Shown: in pieces, positions 22,253-30,911 of the stretch | How the letters are laid out: every line of letters starts with the position of its first letter | Position numbering within the stretch: the first letter of the stretch is position 1 | Source: Kluyvera georgiana ATCC 51603 | GTDB taxonomy: Bacteria; Pseudomonadota; Gammaproteobacteria; Enterobacterales; Enterobacteriaceae | Length of the DNA: 64,000 nt | Direction: 5' to 3' | Assembly (NCBI RefSeq): GCF_001654985.1 | Contig: NZ_LXEU01000025.1 | Span: forward strand, 1-64,000 | Notes under the pieces: model-generated | Told to the model about the DNA's origin: nothing | Seen by the model: the letters and a program-made list of their open reading frames with translations, nothing else | Databases searched by the model: none | Translations under genes and position numbers: made by a program

Positions 22253-24880
22253 ATGAGCAAGAGCACCGCTGAGATCCGTCAGGCGTTTCTCGACTTTTTC
22301 CATAGTAAAGGCCATCAGGTAGTTGCCAGCAGCTCCCTGGTGCCGAATAACGACCCCACTCTGTTGTTTACCAACGCCGGGATGAACCAGTTCAAGGATG
22401 TGTTCCTCGGTCTCGACAAACGTAATTATTCTCGCGCGACCACCGCGCAGCGTTGCGTGCGTGCGGGCGGTAAACACAACGACCTGGAAAACGTCGGCTA
22501 CACCGCGCGTCACCACACTTTCTTCGAGATGCTGGGTAACTTCAGCTTCGGCGACTACTTCAAACACGATGCTATCCAGTACGCATGGGAACTGCTGACC
22601 GGTGAAAATTGGTTCGCCCTGCCGAAAGAGCGTCTGTGGGTCACCGTGTATGAAACCGATGATGAAGCTTACGAAATCTGGGAAAAAGAAGTAGGTATCC
22701 CGCGTGAGCGCATTATCCGTATCGGCGACAATAAAGGCGCGCCGTACGCATCCGATAACTTCTGGCAGATGGGCGACACCGGTCCTTGCGGCCCGTGCAC
22801 CGAGATCTTCTACGACCACGGCGACCACATCTGGGGTGGGCCTCCGGGATCCGCGGAAGAAGACGGCGACCGCTACATTGAGATCTGGAACATCGTCTTC
22901 ATGCAGTTCAACCGTCAGGCTGACGGCACCATGGAACCGCTGCCGAAGCCGTCCGTGGACACCGGTATGGGTCTGGAGCGTATTACTGCTGTCCTGCAGC
23001 ACGTTAACTCCAACTACGAAATCGACCTGTTCCGTAAGCTGATTGATGCCGTCGCGAAAGTGACCGGCGCGACCGATCTGAGCAACAAATCGCTGCGCGT
23101 TATCGCGGATCATATTCGTTCCTGTGCTTTCCTGATCGCCGACGGCGTGATGCCGTCTAACGAAAGCCGCGGCTACGTGCTGCGTCGTATCATTCGTCGC
23201 GCAATCCGCCACGGCAACATGCTGGGCGCGAAAGACACCTTCTTCTACAAGCTGGTTGGCCCGCTGGTGGAAGTCATGGGGGCCGCAGGCGAAGAGCTGA
23301 AGCGTCAGCAGGCGCAGGTTGAACAGGTTCTGAAAACCGAAGAAGAGCAGTTTGCTCGTACGCTGGAGCGCGGCCTGGCCCTGCTCGATGAAGAGCTGGC
23401 AAAACTGACCGGCGATACGCTGGACGGCGAAACCGCTTTCCGTCTGTACGACACCTACGGCTTCCCGGTTGACCTGACGGCGGACGTTTGCCGCGAGCGC
23501 AACATCAAGGTGGATGAAGTGGGCTTTGAAGCGGCGATGGAAGAACAGCGCCGTCGCGCGCGTGAGTCCAGCGGTTTTGGCGCCGACTATAATGCGATGA
23601 TCCGTGTTGACGGGGCGTCCGAATTTAAAGGTTACGACCATCTGGAACTGAACGGTAAAGTCACCGCGCTGTTTGTTGATGGTAAAGCGGTAGAGTCTAT
23701 CGCTGCGGGCCAGGAAGCCGTTGTCGTTCTGGACCAGACGCCGTTCTACGCGGAATCCGGCGGTCAGGTTGGCGATAAAGGTGAGCTGAAAGGCGCGGGC
23801 TTTAGCTTTGCGGTCAGCGACACTCAAAAATATGGTCAGGCTATCGGCCACCTCGGCAAGCTGGCAACTGGCGCGCTGAAAGTGGGAGATGGCGTGCAGG
23901 CCGATGTTGATGAAGCGCGTCGCGCTCGCATCCGTCTGAACCACTCCGCGACGCACCTGATGCACGCGGCGCTGCGCCAGGTTCTGGGCACTCACGTTGC
24001 GCAGAAAGGCTCTCTGGTTAACGATAAAGTGCTGCGTTTCGACTTCTCTCACTTCGAAGCCATGAAGCCGGAAGAGATTCGCGCGGTTGAAGATCTGGTC
24101 AACGCCCAGATTCGTCGCAACTTGCCTGTTGAAACCAACATCATGGATCTGGAAGCGGCGAAAGCGAAGGGTGCGATGGCGCTGTTTGGTGAGAAATATG
24201 ACGACCACGTGCGCGTACTGAGCATGGGCGACTTCTCTACCGAGCTGTGCGGCGGTACTCACGCTTCCCGTACGGGTGATATTGGTCTGTTCCGCATTGT
24301 GTCTGAATCGGGCACTGCGGCAGGTGTGCGTCGTATTGAAGCCGTAACCGGTGAAGGCGCCATTGCCTCTGTGCATGCGGAAAGCGATCGCTTAAGCGAC
24401 ATCGCCCAACTGCTGAAAGGCGATAGCCACAACCTGACGGAGAAGGTTCGTACCGTTATCGAACGTACCCGCCAGTTGGAAAAAGAGCTTCAGCAACTGA
24501 AAGAGCAGGCGGCAGCACAGGAAAGCGCGAATCTTTCCAGCAAAGCTGAGACGATTAACGGCGTTAACCTGCTGGTGAGCGAACTCGCTGGCGTTGAGCC
24601 GAAAATGCTGCGTACCATGGTCGACGATCTGAAGAACCAGCTGGGTTCTGCGGTTATCGTGCTGGCGACGGTAGCGGAAGGTAAGGTTTCTCTGATTGCC
24701 GGTGTGTCTAAGGATGTCACAGACCGTGTGAAAGCAGGGGAGCTGATTGGTATGGTCGCTCAGCAGGTGGGCGGCAAAGGGGGCGGTCGTCCGGATATGG
24801 CGCAAGCTGGCGGTACCGACGCGTCTGCACTCCCTGCTGCACTGGCCAGCGTGAAAGGCTGGGTAAGCGCTAAACTGTAA
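22253..24880 (+). CDS. alaS: Alanyl-tRNA synthetase
   Basis: An 875-residue class II synthetase. The N-terminal catalytic core includes [10 protein letters not shown] and [19 protein letters not shown]. The editing domain carries [12 protein letters not shown] and the zinc-type [13 protein letters not shown] motif, and a C-Ala domain follows. The preceding 250 bp carries its leader; E. coli AlaRS represses its own promoter, but I could not identify an operator here. Confidence 0.98.
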   Translation: MSKSTAEIRQAFLDFFHSKGHQVVASSSLVPNNDPTLLFTNAGMNQFKDVFLGLDKRNYSRATTAQRCVRAGGKHNDLENVGYTARHHTFFEMLGNFSFGDYFKHDAIQYAWELLTGENWFALPKERLWVTVYETDDEAYEIWEKEVGIPRERIIRIGDNKGAPYASDNFWQMGDTGPCGPCTEIFYDHGDHIWGGPPGSAEEDGDRYIEIWNIVFMQFNRQADGTMEPLPKPSVDTGMGLERITAVLQHVNSNYEIDLFRKLIDAVAKVTGATDLSNKSLRVIADHIRSCAFLIADGVMPSNESRGYVLRRIIRRAIRHGNMLGAKDTFFYKLVGPLVEVMGAAGEELKRQQAQVEQVLKTEEEQFARTLERGLALLDEELAKLTGDTLDGETAFRLYDTYGFPVDLTADVCRERNIKVDEVGFEAAMEEQRRRARESSGFGADYNAMIRVDGASEFKGYDHLELNGKVTALFVDGKAVESIAAGQEAVVVLDQTPFYAESGGQVGDKGELKGAGFSFAVSDTQKYGQAIGHLGKLATGALKVGDGVQADVDEARRARIRLNHSATHLMHAALRQVLGTHVAQKGSLVNDKVLRFDFSHFEAMKPEEIRAVEDLVNAQIRRNLPVETNIMDLEAAKAKGAMALFGEKYDDHVRVLSMGDFSTELCGGTHASRTGDIGLFRIVSESGTAAGVRRIEAVTGEGAIASVHAESDRLSDIAQLLKGDSHNLTEKVRTVIERTRQLEKELQQLKEQAAAQESANLSSKAETINGVNLLVSELAGVEPKMLRTMVDDLKNQLGSAVIVLATVAEGKVSLIAGVSKDVTDRVKAGELIGMVAQQVGGKGGGRPDMAQAGGTDASALPAALASVKGWVSAKL

Positions 24881-24897
24881 TAACAATAAACGCACGC

Positions 24898-24928
24898 AGA
24901 CGCCTTAACGTTATCTGTTACGGCGTCT
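24898..24928 (+). terminator. Possible alaS terminator hairpin
   Basis: AGACGCC (24898-24904) pairs with GGCGTCT (24922-24928) across a 17-base loop. No good T-run follows, so it may act only as a 3' stabiliser. Confidence 0.45.
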
Positions 24929-25122
24929 TGCATATGCGGTACTGATAACGATAAAGTCAGGTTGAAGTCATGTAGATCGGCTAGACTTACATTTAACAAA
25001 ATGTGATGCCGTGACTGCTTACACGTGAAGGTGTTTGTCATCGCTGACCTTTTGGCGTTATATGATGGAAAATGCCGGGATACAGAGAGACCCGACTCTT
25101 TTAATCTTTCAAGGAGCAAAGA

Positions 25123-25308
25123 ATGCTGATTCTGACTCGTCGAGTTGGTGAGACCCTCATGATTGGAGATGAGGTCACTGTGACAGTTTTAGGGGTGAAG
25201 GGTAACCAGGTGCGCATCGGCGTAAATGCCCCGAAAGAAGTCTCTGTTCACCGTGAAGAGATCTACCAGCGTATCCAGGCTGAAAAATCCCAGCAGTCCA
25301 ATTACTAA
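25123..25308 (+). CDS. csrA: Carbon storage regulator CsrA
   Basis: A 61-residue RNA-binding dimer that recognises GGA motifs. The sequence begins [18 protein letters not shown], the invariant first beta strand, and includes the conserved [16 protein letters not shown] precedes the ATG. The upstream 240 bp should hold its several promoters. Confidence 0.99.
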   Translation: MLILTRRVGETLMIGDEVTVTVLGVKGNQVRIGVNAPKEVSVHREEIYQRIQAEKSQQSNY

Positions 25309-25314
25309 GTTCTC

Positions 25315-25339
25315 GCGTCTCACCCAGCGGGTGAGACGC
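25315..25339 (+). terminator. Hairpin after csrA
   Basis: GCGTCTCACCC-AGC-GGGTGAGACGC is an 11-bp perfect stem starting 7 bp after the csrA stop. The tail is AAATCCC rather than a T-run. Confidence 0.7.
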
Positions 25340-25535
25340 AAATCCCACCGTTCGTCTCGTTTTATCCTCTGCATTAACCGTTTTTTCCTCTGCTTATCTC
25401 TTTGATGCCATTTTCCCTGGTTACCGTTTTGCAGCCTTCATCGCGTTTTATCTGTTGATAAAACATCCGTTCTGCTTTTTTTAACACCTGATTGCCTGTG
25501 AAATGTGCAAACGAAAAAAATCTGCGGAAAATTGT

Positions 25536-25563
25536 TTGACTTATAAGTCCCAGAAAGTAATAT
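25536..25563 (+). promoter_or_regulatory. Promoter of the serV-argV tRNA operon
   Basis: TTGACT and TAATAT are separated by 16 bp and followed by a GC-rich stretch (GTGCGCC), as in stringently controlled stable-RNA promoters. It lies about 60 bp before tRNA-Ser. Confidence 0.85.
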
Positions 25564-25626
25564 GTGCGCCACACAGCGACGATGAGCAGAAACAAGTTCT
25601 TCGAAGCACTCGCAAGAGGTGTTGTT

Positions 25627-25719
25627 GGTGAGGTGGCCGAGAGGCTGAAGGCGCTCCCCTGCTAAGGGAGTATGCGGTCAAAAGCTGCATCCGGGGTTCG
25701 AATCCCCGCCTCACCGCCA
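25627..25719 (+). tRNA. serV: tRNA-Ser (anticodon GCU)
   Basis: A 93-nt gene with the long variable arm of serine tRNAs, anticodon loop CTGCTAA, T-loop GGTTCGAATCC and encoded CCA. It is first in the tRNA cluster, as in E. coli. Confidence 0.98.
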
Positions 25720-25722
25720 TTT

Positions 25723-25799
25723 GCATCCGTAGCTCAGCTGGATAGAGTACTCGGCTACGAACCGAGCGGTCGGAGGTTCGAATCCTCCCGGATGCACCA
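25723..25799 (+). tRNA. tRNA-Arg (anticodon ACG), copy 1
   Basis: A 77-nt gene with anticodon loop CTACGAA, encoded CCA and T-loop GGTTCGAATCC. It lies only 3 bp after serV. It belongs to the argQ/Z/Y/V set of E. coli; which individual symbol applies cannot be decided. Confidence 0.97.
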
Positions 25800-25890
25800 T
25801 CTTCTCTGAGATAACGCATTAGCGTTGTAACAGAAAATAGATACTGCTTTAGCAGCGGTATCAAATCTGCAGTAAAGTAAGTTTCCCGAT

Positions 25891-25967
25891 GCATCCGTAG
25901 CTCAGCTGGATAGAGTACTCGGCTACGAACCGAGCGGTCGGAGGTTCGAATCCTCCCGGATGCACCA
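25891..25967 (+). tRNA. tRNA-Arg (anticodon ACG), copy 2
   Basis: Identical in sequence to the copy at 25723, separated by a 91-bp spacer. Confidence 0.97.
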
Positions 25968-26159
25968 TCTTCTCCGAGATAACAGCTACACTGTTGTTTC
26001 AAGGTCTGCGAGATAATCGTCAGCACCAGGGAGGATAGCGTTGCTTAAGCAACGACTCGTAGGGCGAGGCGCAGCCGAGTAATCCTCCCGGATGCACCAT
26101 CTCTTACTTGATATCATTTCTGATGGTATCAATATCGGCAGTAAAGCAAGTTTCCCGAT

Positions 26160-26236
26160 GCATCCGTAGCTCAGCTGGATAGAGTACTCGGCTACGAACC
26201 GAGCGGTCGGAGGTTCGAATCCTCCCGGATGCACCA
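26160..26236 (+). tRNA. tRNA-Arg (anticodon ACG), copy 3
   Basis: Identical to the other copies. The spacer before it contains a detached tRNA 3' end (26081-26099). Confidence 0.97.
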
Positions 26237-26402
26237 TCTTCTCCGAGATAACAGCTAAACTGTTGTTTCATGGTCTGCGAGATAATCGTCAGCACCAGGG
26301 AGGATAGCGTTGCTTTAGCAACGACCCGTAGGGCGAGGCGCAGCCGAGTAATCCTCCCGGATGCACCATTCTTTGTTTTGCACGATACTTAGCTTTTCCG
26401 AT

Positions 26403-26479
26403 GCATCCGTAGCTCAGCTGGATAGAGTACTCGGCTACGAACCGAGCGGTCGGAGGTTCGAATCCTCCCGGATGCACCA
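26403..26479 (+). tRNA. tRNA-Arg (anticodon ACG), copy 4
   Basis: Identical to the other copies and last of the array. Confidence 0.97.
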
Positions 26480-26774
26480 TATTCTCCGAGATAACAGCTA
26501 CACTGTTTTTTCAAGGTCTGCGAGATAATCGCCAGCACCAGGGAGGATAGCGTTGCTTTAGCAACGACCCGCAGGGCGAGGCGCAGCCGAGTAATCCTCC
26601 CGGATGCACCATCTTCTCTAAGTTCCTGTACTTTCACATCTCTCCAGAACTTATCTTTCGCTTTCACTAAAAAATCTTCTTCACACTTTTCCCATTGGCA
26701 ACTCATTCTTTCTTCTATAATTTATCCTTGTATACACCCTTATTCTGGTGACATGACTGCAAGGAGAGAAATCC

Positions 26775-27089
26775 ATGAAATGGTTCAAAGCAACGTCTGC
26801 GTTTTGCGCTGCGCTTCTGATGGCTATCTCGCTGTCCGGCTGTGCTGGCTCGTCAACGAAAGAGAGCACCGGTGGTTACATTGACGATACCGTCATTACC
26901 ACCAAAGTGAAAACGGCGCTGTTTAGCGACAAAGATATCAAGTCCAGCGAGATTAACGTGCAGACCTTTAAAGGCCGCGTACAGCTGAGCGGCTTTGTGT
27001 CGTCGTCCGCGGACGCTAAGCGTGCCGTCGAGGTAACCCGTAAGGTGCAGGGCGTGCGTGTCGTTGAAAACGATATGCAAATAAAATAA
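26775..27089 (+). CDS. BON-domain lipoprotein
   Basis: A 104-residue protein with lipobox LSGC after a 22-residue signal. It then has a single BON domain (DDTVITTKVKTALFSDKDI, GRVQLSGFVSSSADAKRAVEV, V-V-NDMQIK), related to OsmY/DolP repeats. BON domains bind phospholipid or envelope surfaces. It stands alone with AAGGAG upstream and its own terminator, between the tRNA array and yqaB where E. coli K-12 has nothing comparable. Confidence 0.88.
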   Translation: MKWFKATSAFCAALLMAISLSGCAGSSTKESTGGYIDDTVITTKVKTALFSDKDIKSSEINVQTFKGRVQLSGFVSSSADAKRAVEVTRKVQGVRVVENDMQIK

Positions 27090-27111
27090 TCCGTGACATG
27101 CGGATGATGAT

Positions 27112-27134
27112 AAGGCGCTGAAAGGCGCCTTTGT
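27112..27134 (+). terminator. Terminator after the BON lipoprotein gene
   Basis: AAGGCGC-TGAAAG-GCGCCTT followed by TGTTGT. Confidence 0.75.
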
Positions 27135-27211
27135 TGTCTCTGCGGCTAACAGCGACAATCATCCCCATTTACGATAAAGTAACGTCACATTATCCGATGG
27201 GTGAGAAGACG

Positions 27212-27778
27212 ATGTACGAGCGCTACGCTGGATTGATTTTTGATATGGATGGCACCATCCTTGATACGGAGCCGACGCACCGTATGGCGTGGCGTGAGGT
27301 TTTGGATCGCTACGGTATGCGTTTTGATGAACAGGCCATGGTAGCCCTTAACGGTTCTCCTACCTGGCGTATTGCGCAGGCGATTATTGAAAGTCATCAG
27401 GCCGATCTGGATCCCCATCTTCTGGCGCGTGAAAAAACCGATGCGGTGAAATCGATGCTGCTGGACTCGGTGACGCCGCTGCCGCTGATTGAAGTCGTGA
27501 AAGCGTGGCATGGTCGTCGACCGATGGCCGTCGGCACCGGCAGCGAAAGCGCGGTGGCCGAGGCGCTGCTCGCACATCTGGGCCTGCGCCACTATTTTGC
27601 GGCCGTTGTCGCTGCCGATCACGTTAAACTGCATAAACCCGCACCGGACACCTTCTTACTGTGCGCGGAGCGTATGGGCGTGGCGGCGGAACGCTGCGTG
27701 GTGTTTGAAGATGCCGATTTCGGCCTTCAGGCTGCCGCCGCTGCGGGAATGGATGCTGTTGACGTTCGATTGCTGTGA
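27212..27778 (+). CDS. yqaB: Fructose-1-phosphate/6-phosphogluconate phosphatase YqaB
   Basis: A 188-residue HAD-superfamily phosphatase. The nucleophile motif FDMDGTILDTEP lies at residues 10-21 (D11, D13). Motif II is GTGSES and motif III/IV is K-HKPAPDTF with VFEDADFGLQAA. The ATG at 27212 is chosen over an upstream in-frame start because it gives the E. coli length. Its TGA overlaps the GTG start of yqaA. Confidence 0.95.
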   Translation: MYERYAGLIFDMDGTILDTEPTHRMAWREVLDRYGMRFDEQAMVALNGSPTWRIAQAIIESHQADLDPHLLAREKTDAVKSMLLDSVTPLPLIEVVKAWHGRRPMAVGTGSESAVAEALLAHLGLRHYFAAVVAADHVKLHKPAPDTFLLCAERMGVAAERCVVFEDADFGLQAAAAAGMDAVDVRLL

Positions 27779-28203
27779 ATGAACTTCTGGCGTTGGGGTC
27801 GCTGTTTGCAAGCAGCTTTCTCAGCGCAACGCTGCTGCCGGGCAACTCGGAAGCCGTGCTGATTGGTCTGCTGCTAGCAGGCGCAAGCAAGCCCTGGCTT
27901 CTGGTAGTAATAGCAACAATGGGTAATAGCCTTGGCGGGGCTACAAACGTTATTCTTGGTCGTTTTTTTCCATTACGCAAAACATCGCGTTGGCAGGAAA
28001 AAGCGGTGGGCTGGTTGCGTCGCTACGGCGCGGCCACGTTGCTGCTGAGCTGGATGCCCGTTATCGGTGATTTGCTGTGCCTGCTCGCAGGCTGGATGCG
28101 CATTTCCTGGGGACCGGTACTCTTTTTTTTATGCCTGGGTAAAGCGCTGCGCTATATCGCAGTCGCGGCGCTGACGCTGCAAGGCATGACGTGGTGGCAC
28201 TAA
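27775..28203 (+). CDS. yqaA: Inner-membrane protein YqaA (SNARE-associated/DedA-like)
   Basis: A 142-residue polytopic protein with the DedA/VTT signature region MGNSLGGATNVILGRFFP and the conserved RYGAATLLLSWMPVIGDLLCLLAGWMR. It starts at GTG 27775, which overlaps the yqaB stop, so the two genes are probably coupled. Function is unknown in E. coli. Confidence 0.93.
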   Translation: MNELLALGSLFASSFLSATLLPGNSEAVLIGLLLAGASKPWLLVVIATMGNSLGGATNVILGRFFPLRKTSRWQEKAVGWLRRYGAATLLLSWMPVIGDLLCLLAGWMRISWGPVLFFLCLGKALRYIAVAALTLQGMTWWH

Positions 28204-28284
28204 TTGGATGGCTTGTGGAAGAGTCCTCATCTCCACGATGACAATTATGCTTAATAAAATGAATTCGACAGGCGGGAGGTCAAT

Positions 28285-29829
28285 TTGATCCCGGACGTAT
28301 CACAGGCGCTGTCCTGGCTGGAAAAACACCCTCAGGCTCTTGAAGGGATCCAGCGCGGTCTTGAGCGCGAAACCCTACGCGTTAATGCAGATGGTTCTCT
28401 GGCAACAACCGGTCATCCGGAGGCGCTGGGCGCCACGCTGACCCATAAATGGATCACTACCGATTTCGCCGAAGCGCTGCTGGAGTTTATTACTCCGGTC
28501 GACGGCGACATCAACCATATGCTGACGTTTCTGCGCGATGTGCATCGTCACACTGCACGTCAGCTCGGCGATGAGCGTATGTGGCCGCTGAGCATGCCGT
28601 GCTACATCGCGCCGGGTCAGGACATTGAGCTGGCACAGTACGGCACGTCGAACATTGGTCGCCTGAAAACGCTGTATCGTGAAGGGCTGAAAAACCGCTA
28701 CGGCGCGCTGATGCAAACCATCTCCGGCGTTCACTACAACTTCTCTTTGCCGATGGCTTTCTGGCAGGCGAAGTGCGGTACGCAGGATAAAGAAGCGATT
28801 TCAGCCGGTTATTTTCGTCTGATTCGTAACTATTACCGCTTCGGCTGGGTGATACCGTATCTGTTCGGCGCCTCTCCGGCGATCTGTTCTTCCTTCCTGC
28901 AGGGCAAACCGACGACGCTGCCGTTTGAGAAAACCGAATGCGGCATGTACTACCTGCCGTACGCTACCTCGCTGCGTCTGAGCGATCTGGGTTATACCAA
29001 TAAATCGCAAAGCAATCTCGGAATTACGTTTAACGAATTGCACGAGTATGTGGCAGGATTGAAGCGCGCGATCAAAACGCCGTCGGAAGAGTATGCCCGC
29101 ATTGGCCTGGAGAAAGACGGTAAGTATCTGCAGATCAACAGCAACATTCTGCAGATTGAAAACGAGCTGTATGCGCCGATTCGCCCTAAACGTGTGACCC
29201 GCGACGGCGAAACCCCGTCCGATGCGCTGCTGCGCGGCGGTATTGAATATATCGAAGTACGCTCGCTGGACATCAACCCGTTCTCGCCAATTGGCGTCGA
29301 TGAGCAGCAGATTCGCTTCCTCGACCTGTTTATGGTCTGGTGCGTGCTGGCCGATGCGCCGGAGATGAGCAGCGATGAGCTTCTGTGCACCCGTACCAAC
29401 TGGAATCGCGTGATTCTGGAAGGGCGTAAACCGGGGCTGACGCTGGGCATTGGCTGCGAAACCGCGCAGTTCCCGCTGACCAAAGTGGGCAAAGATCTGT
29501 TCCACGATCTGAAGCGTGTCGCGCAGACAATGGATAGCATGAACGGCGATACGGCGTATCAGACGGTGTGCGATGAACTGGTGGCCAGCTTCGATAATCC
29601 GGAGTTAACCTTCTCCGCACGCATTCTGCGTTCTATGCTTGATCAGGGGATTGGCGGAACCGGCAAGGCCCTGGCGGAACAGTATCGGACAATGCTGCGT
29701 GAAGAGCCGCTGGAGATTCTCAGCGAAGAGGATTTTGCAAAGGAGCGGGACGCTTCAAGAGCGCGTCAGCGTCAGATTGAAGAGGCGGATAACGAATCGT
29801 TTGAAGCGCTGCTGGCGAGACACGCCTGA
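28285..29829 (+). CDS. gshA: Glutamate-cysteine ligase GshA
   Basis: First and rate-limiting enzyme of glutathione synthesis. The 514 residues begin [19 protein letters not shown]. The start is TTG at 28285 behind GGGAGGT, the same unusual TTG start used by E. coli gshA. Type 1 GCL motifs are visible ([38 protein letters not shown]). The length is a few residues shorter than E. coli, with a small deletion after KCGTQDKE. Confidence 0.97.
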   Translation: MIPDVSQALSWLEKHPQALEGIQRGLERETLRVNADGSLATTGHPEALGATLTHKWITTDFAEALLEFITPVDGDINHMLTFLRDVHRHTARQLGDERMWPLSMPCYIAPGQDIELAQYGTSNIGRLKTLYREGLKNRYGALMQTISGVHYNFSLPMAFWQAKCGTQDKEAISAGYFRLIRNYYRFGWVIPYLFGASPAICSSFLQGKPTTLPFEKTECGMYYLPYATSLRLSDLGYTNKSQSNLGITFNELHEYVAGLKRAIKTPSEEYARIGLEKDGKYLQINSNILQIENELYAPIRPKRVTRDGETPSDALLRGGIEYIEVRSLDINPFSPIGVDEQQIRFLDLFMVWCVLADAPEMSSDELLCTRTNWNRVILEGRKPGLTLGIGCETAQFPLTKVGKDLFHDLKRVAQTMDSMNGDTAYQTVCDELVASFDNPELTFSARILRSMLDQGIGGTGKALAEQYRTMLREEPLEILSEEDFAKERDASRARQRQIEEADNESFEALLARHA

Positions 29830-29837
29830 TACAAAAG

Positions 29838-29910
29838 AAAAAGGCCACATCACTGTGGCCAAAATATACATCTCTGAATCAGGGATGATGATAACAAATG
29901 CGCGTCTTTC
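29838..29910 (-). ncRNA. micA: Small RNA MicA
   Basis: On the minus strand the transcript starts GAAAGACGCGCATTTG, continues through ATCATCATCCCTG and ends in the terminator GGCCACA-GTGA-TGTGGCC with TTTTT. This matches E. coli MicA as remembered, including its place between gshA and luxS. MicA is an Hfq-dependent, sigma-E-induced antisense repressor of ompA and other envelope mRNAs. The seed and terminator are intact. Confidence 0.95.
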
Positions 29911-29916
29911 ATATAG

Positions 29917-29943
29917 TAAGACTGGCATGGGAACAAAGAGTTC
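29917..29943 (-). promoter_or_regulatory. Sigma-E-like promoter of micA
   Basis: On the minus strand GAACT (29943-29939) and TCTTA (29921-29917) lie 17 bp apart, just upstream of the micA 5' end. This fits the GAACTT/TCTGA sigma-E pattern. Confidence 0.65.
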
Positions 29944-30089
29944 AGTTTATTTTTAAAAAAATCACATTATCCTGAAGCAGAACGTGGCAGATTGCATAAA
30001 TCATATTTTATTCAATAAGTTAAATGTTTTTATCTTAATGAAAAAAATGCAGCGCGCGGGAGCAAGAAGGTGATATCGGAGGTTATGAA

Positions 30090-30605
30090 ATGCCGTTGTT
30101 AGATAGCTTCACAGTTGACCATACCCGTATGGAAGCCCCAGCCGTTCGCGTGGCGAAGAAAATGAACACCCCGCACGGCGACGCGATCACGGTTTTTGAC
30201 CTGCGTTTTTGCGTACCGAACAAAGAAGTCATGCCGGAAAGAGGGATCCACACCCTTGAGCATCTGTTTGCGGGCTTTATGCGCGATCATCTGAACGGTA
30301 ATGGCGTTGAGATTATCGACATTTCCCCGATGGGCTGCCGTACCGGTTTCTACATGAGCCTGATTGGCACACCGGACGAGCAGCGCGTAGCGGATGCCTG
30401 GAAAGCCGCGATGGCCGACGTGCTGAAAGTGCAGGATCAAAACCAGATCCCGGAGCTGAACGTGTACCAGTGCGGCACCTACGAGATGCATTCTCTGAGT
30501 GAAGCGCAGGAGATTGCGCGCCATATTATCGAACGTGATGTGCGCATCAACAGCAATGATGAACTTGCGCTGCCGAAAGAGAAACTGCAGGAACTGCACA
30601 TCTAG
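30090..30605 (+). CDS. luxS: S-ribosylhomocysteine lyase LuxS
   Basis: Cleaves S-ribosylhomocysteine to homocysteine and DPD, the AI-2 precursor. The 171-residue protein has the metal ligands H54 and H58 in HTLEHLF and the Cys in [15 protein letters not shown] precedes the ATG. Confidence 0.99.
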   Translation: MPLLDSFTVDHTRMEAPAVRVAKKMNTPHGDAITVFDLRFCVPNKEVMPERGIHTLEHLFAGFMRDHLNGNGVEIIDISPMGCRTGFYMSLIGTPDEQRVADAWKAAMADVLKVQDQNQIPELNVYQCGTYEMHSLSEAQEIARHIIERDVRINSNDELALPKEKLQELHI

Positions 30606-30630
30606 TTGATATGTGGATGTGGTGATAATA

Positions 30631-30658
30631 AAACCCTGGGGCTAGCCTCGGGGTTTTT
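30631..30658 (+). terminator. luxS terminator
   Basis: AAACCC...GGGTTT with inner GGC/GCC pairing, followed by TTTAT. Confidence 0.85.
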
Positions 30659-30871
30659 ATTTCTCGGGTTGTAATTATTTGCTATTTGAATGAAAAAAAG
30701 TAATGCATATCTTAAATAAAGATTTCTATTTTTATTTTGTGAGCTGTTAAACAAAATAATTTTGGATGCAGGCATTAACCCGTTTGTCGATCACATAAAA
30801 CGAAAAACGTAATTGAATAGTCGAAAAACATAATAGAATCCCGCCCCGTAACTGTCAAAAATACCCCCAGA

Positions 30872-30883
30872 GAAACCGGTTTC
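30872..30883. promoter_or_regulatory. AscG-type operator upstream of the GPH/GH3 operon
   Basis: GAAACCGGTTTC is a perfect 12-bp palindrome 29 bp before the symporter start. It shares the AAACCGGTT core with the ascF operator at 2993-3006. No regulator gene is linked to this operon. Other LacI-family proteins bind similar cores. Confidence 0.7.
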
Positions 30884-30911
30884 ATGACCAAAAATTAAAA
30901 TGGGAGTGTAT

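Larger units (their letters stand above)
25969..26612 (+). repeat. Three ~132-bp spacer repeats ending in a duplicated tRNA-Arg 3' end
   Basis: Nearly identical blocks lie at 25969-26100, 26238-26369 and 26481-26612, each just after a tRNA-Arg gene. Each runs through an inverted segment (GTTGCTTTAGCAAC or close) and GGGCGAGGCGCAGCCGAGT. Each ends in the last 19 nt of tRNA-Arg (AATCCTCCCGGATGCACCA) at 26081-26099, 26350-26368 and 26593-26611. The detached 3' ends have no acceptor partner and cannot be functional tRNAs. Confidence 0.9.

Noticed and set aside
22121..24376. 751-aa minus-strand ORF opposite alaS
   Set aside because: Long but entirely antisense to alaS, with the same His/Gln/Arg/Phe-rich antisense signature and no domain.
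25723..26612. Regular repeats suggesting a CRISPR array
   Set aside because: The repeats are complete tRNA-Arg genes and tRNA 3' ends. Spacers are themselves repeated and no cas gene is present.
25541..26706. Several minus-strand ORFs with a repeated [27 protein letters not shown] peptide
   Set aside because: They are translations of the tRNA-Arg genes and their spacers on the wrong strand. Frequently annotated in error.
29639..29956. 105-aa plus-strand ORF across the gshA end
   Set aside because: It overlaps gshA in another frame and runs antisense through micA. No independent support.
30777..30796. Second CRP site before the GPH symporter
   Set aside because: Only one half (ATCACA in GTCGATCACAT) matches; the left half does not, so it is not reported as a site.
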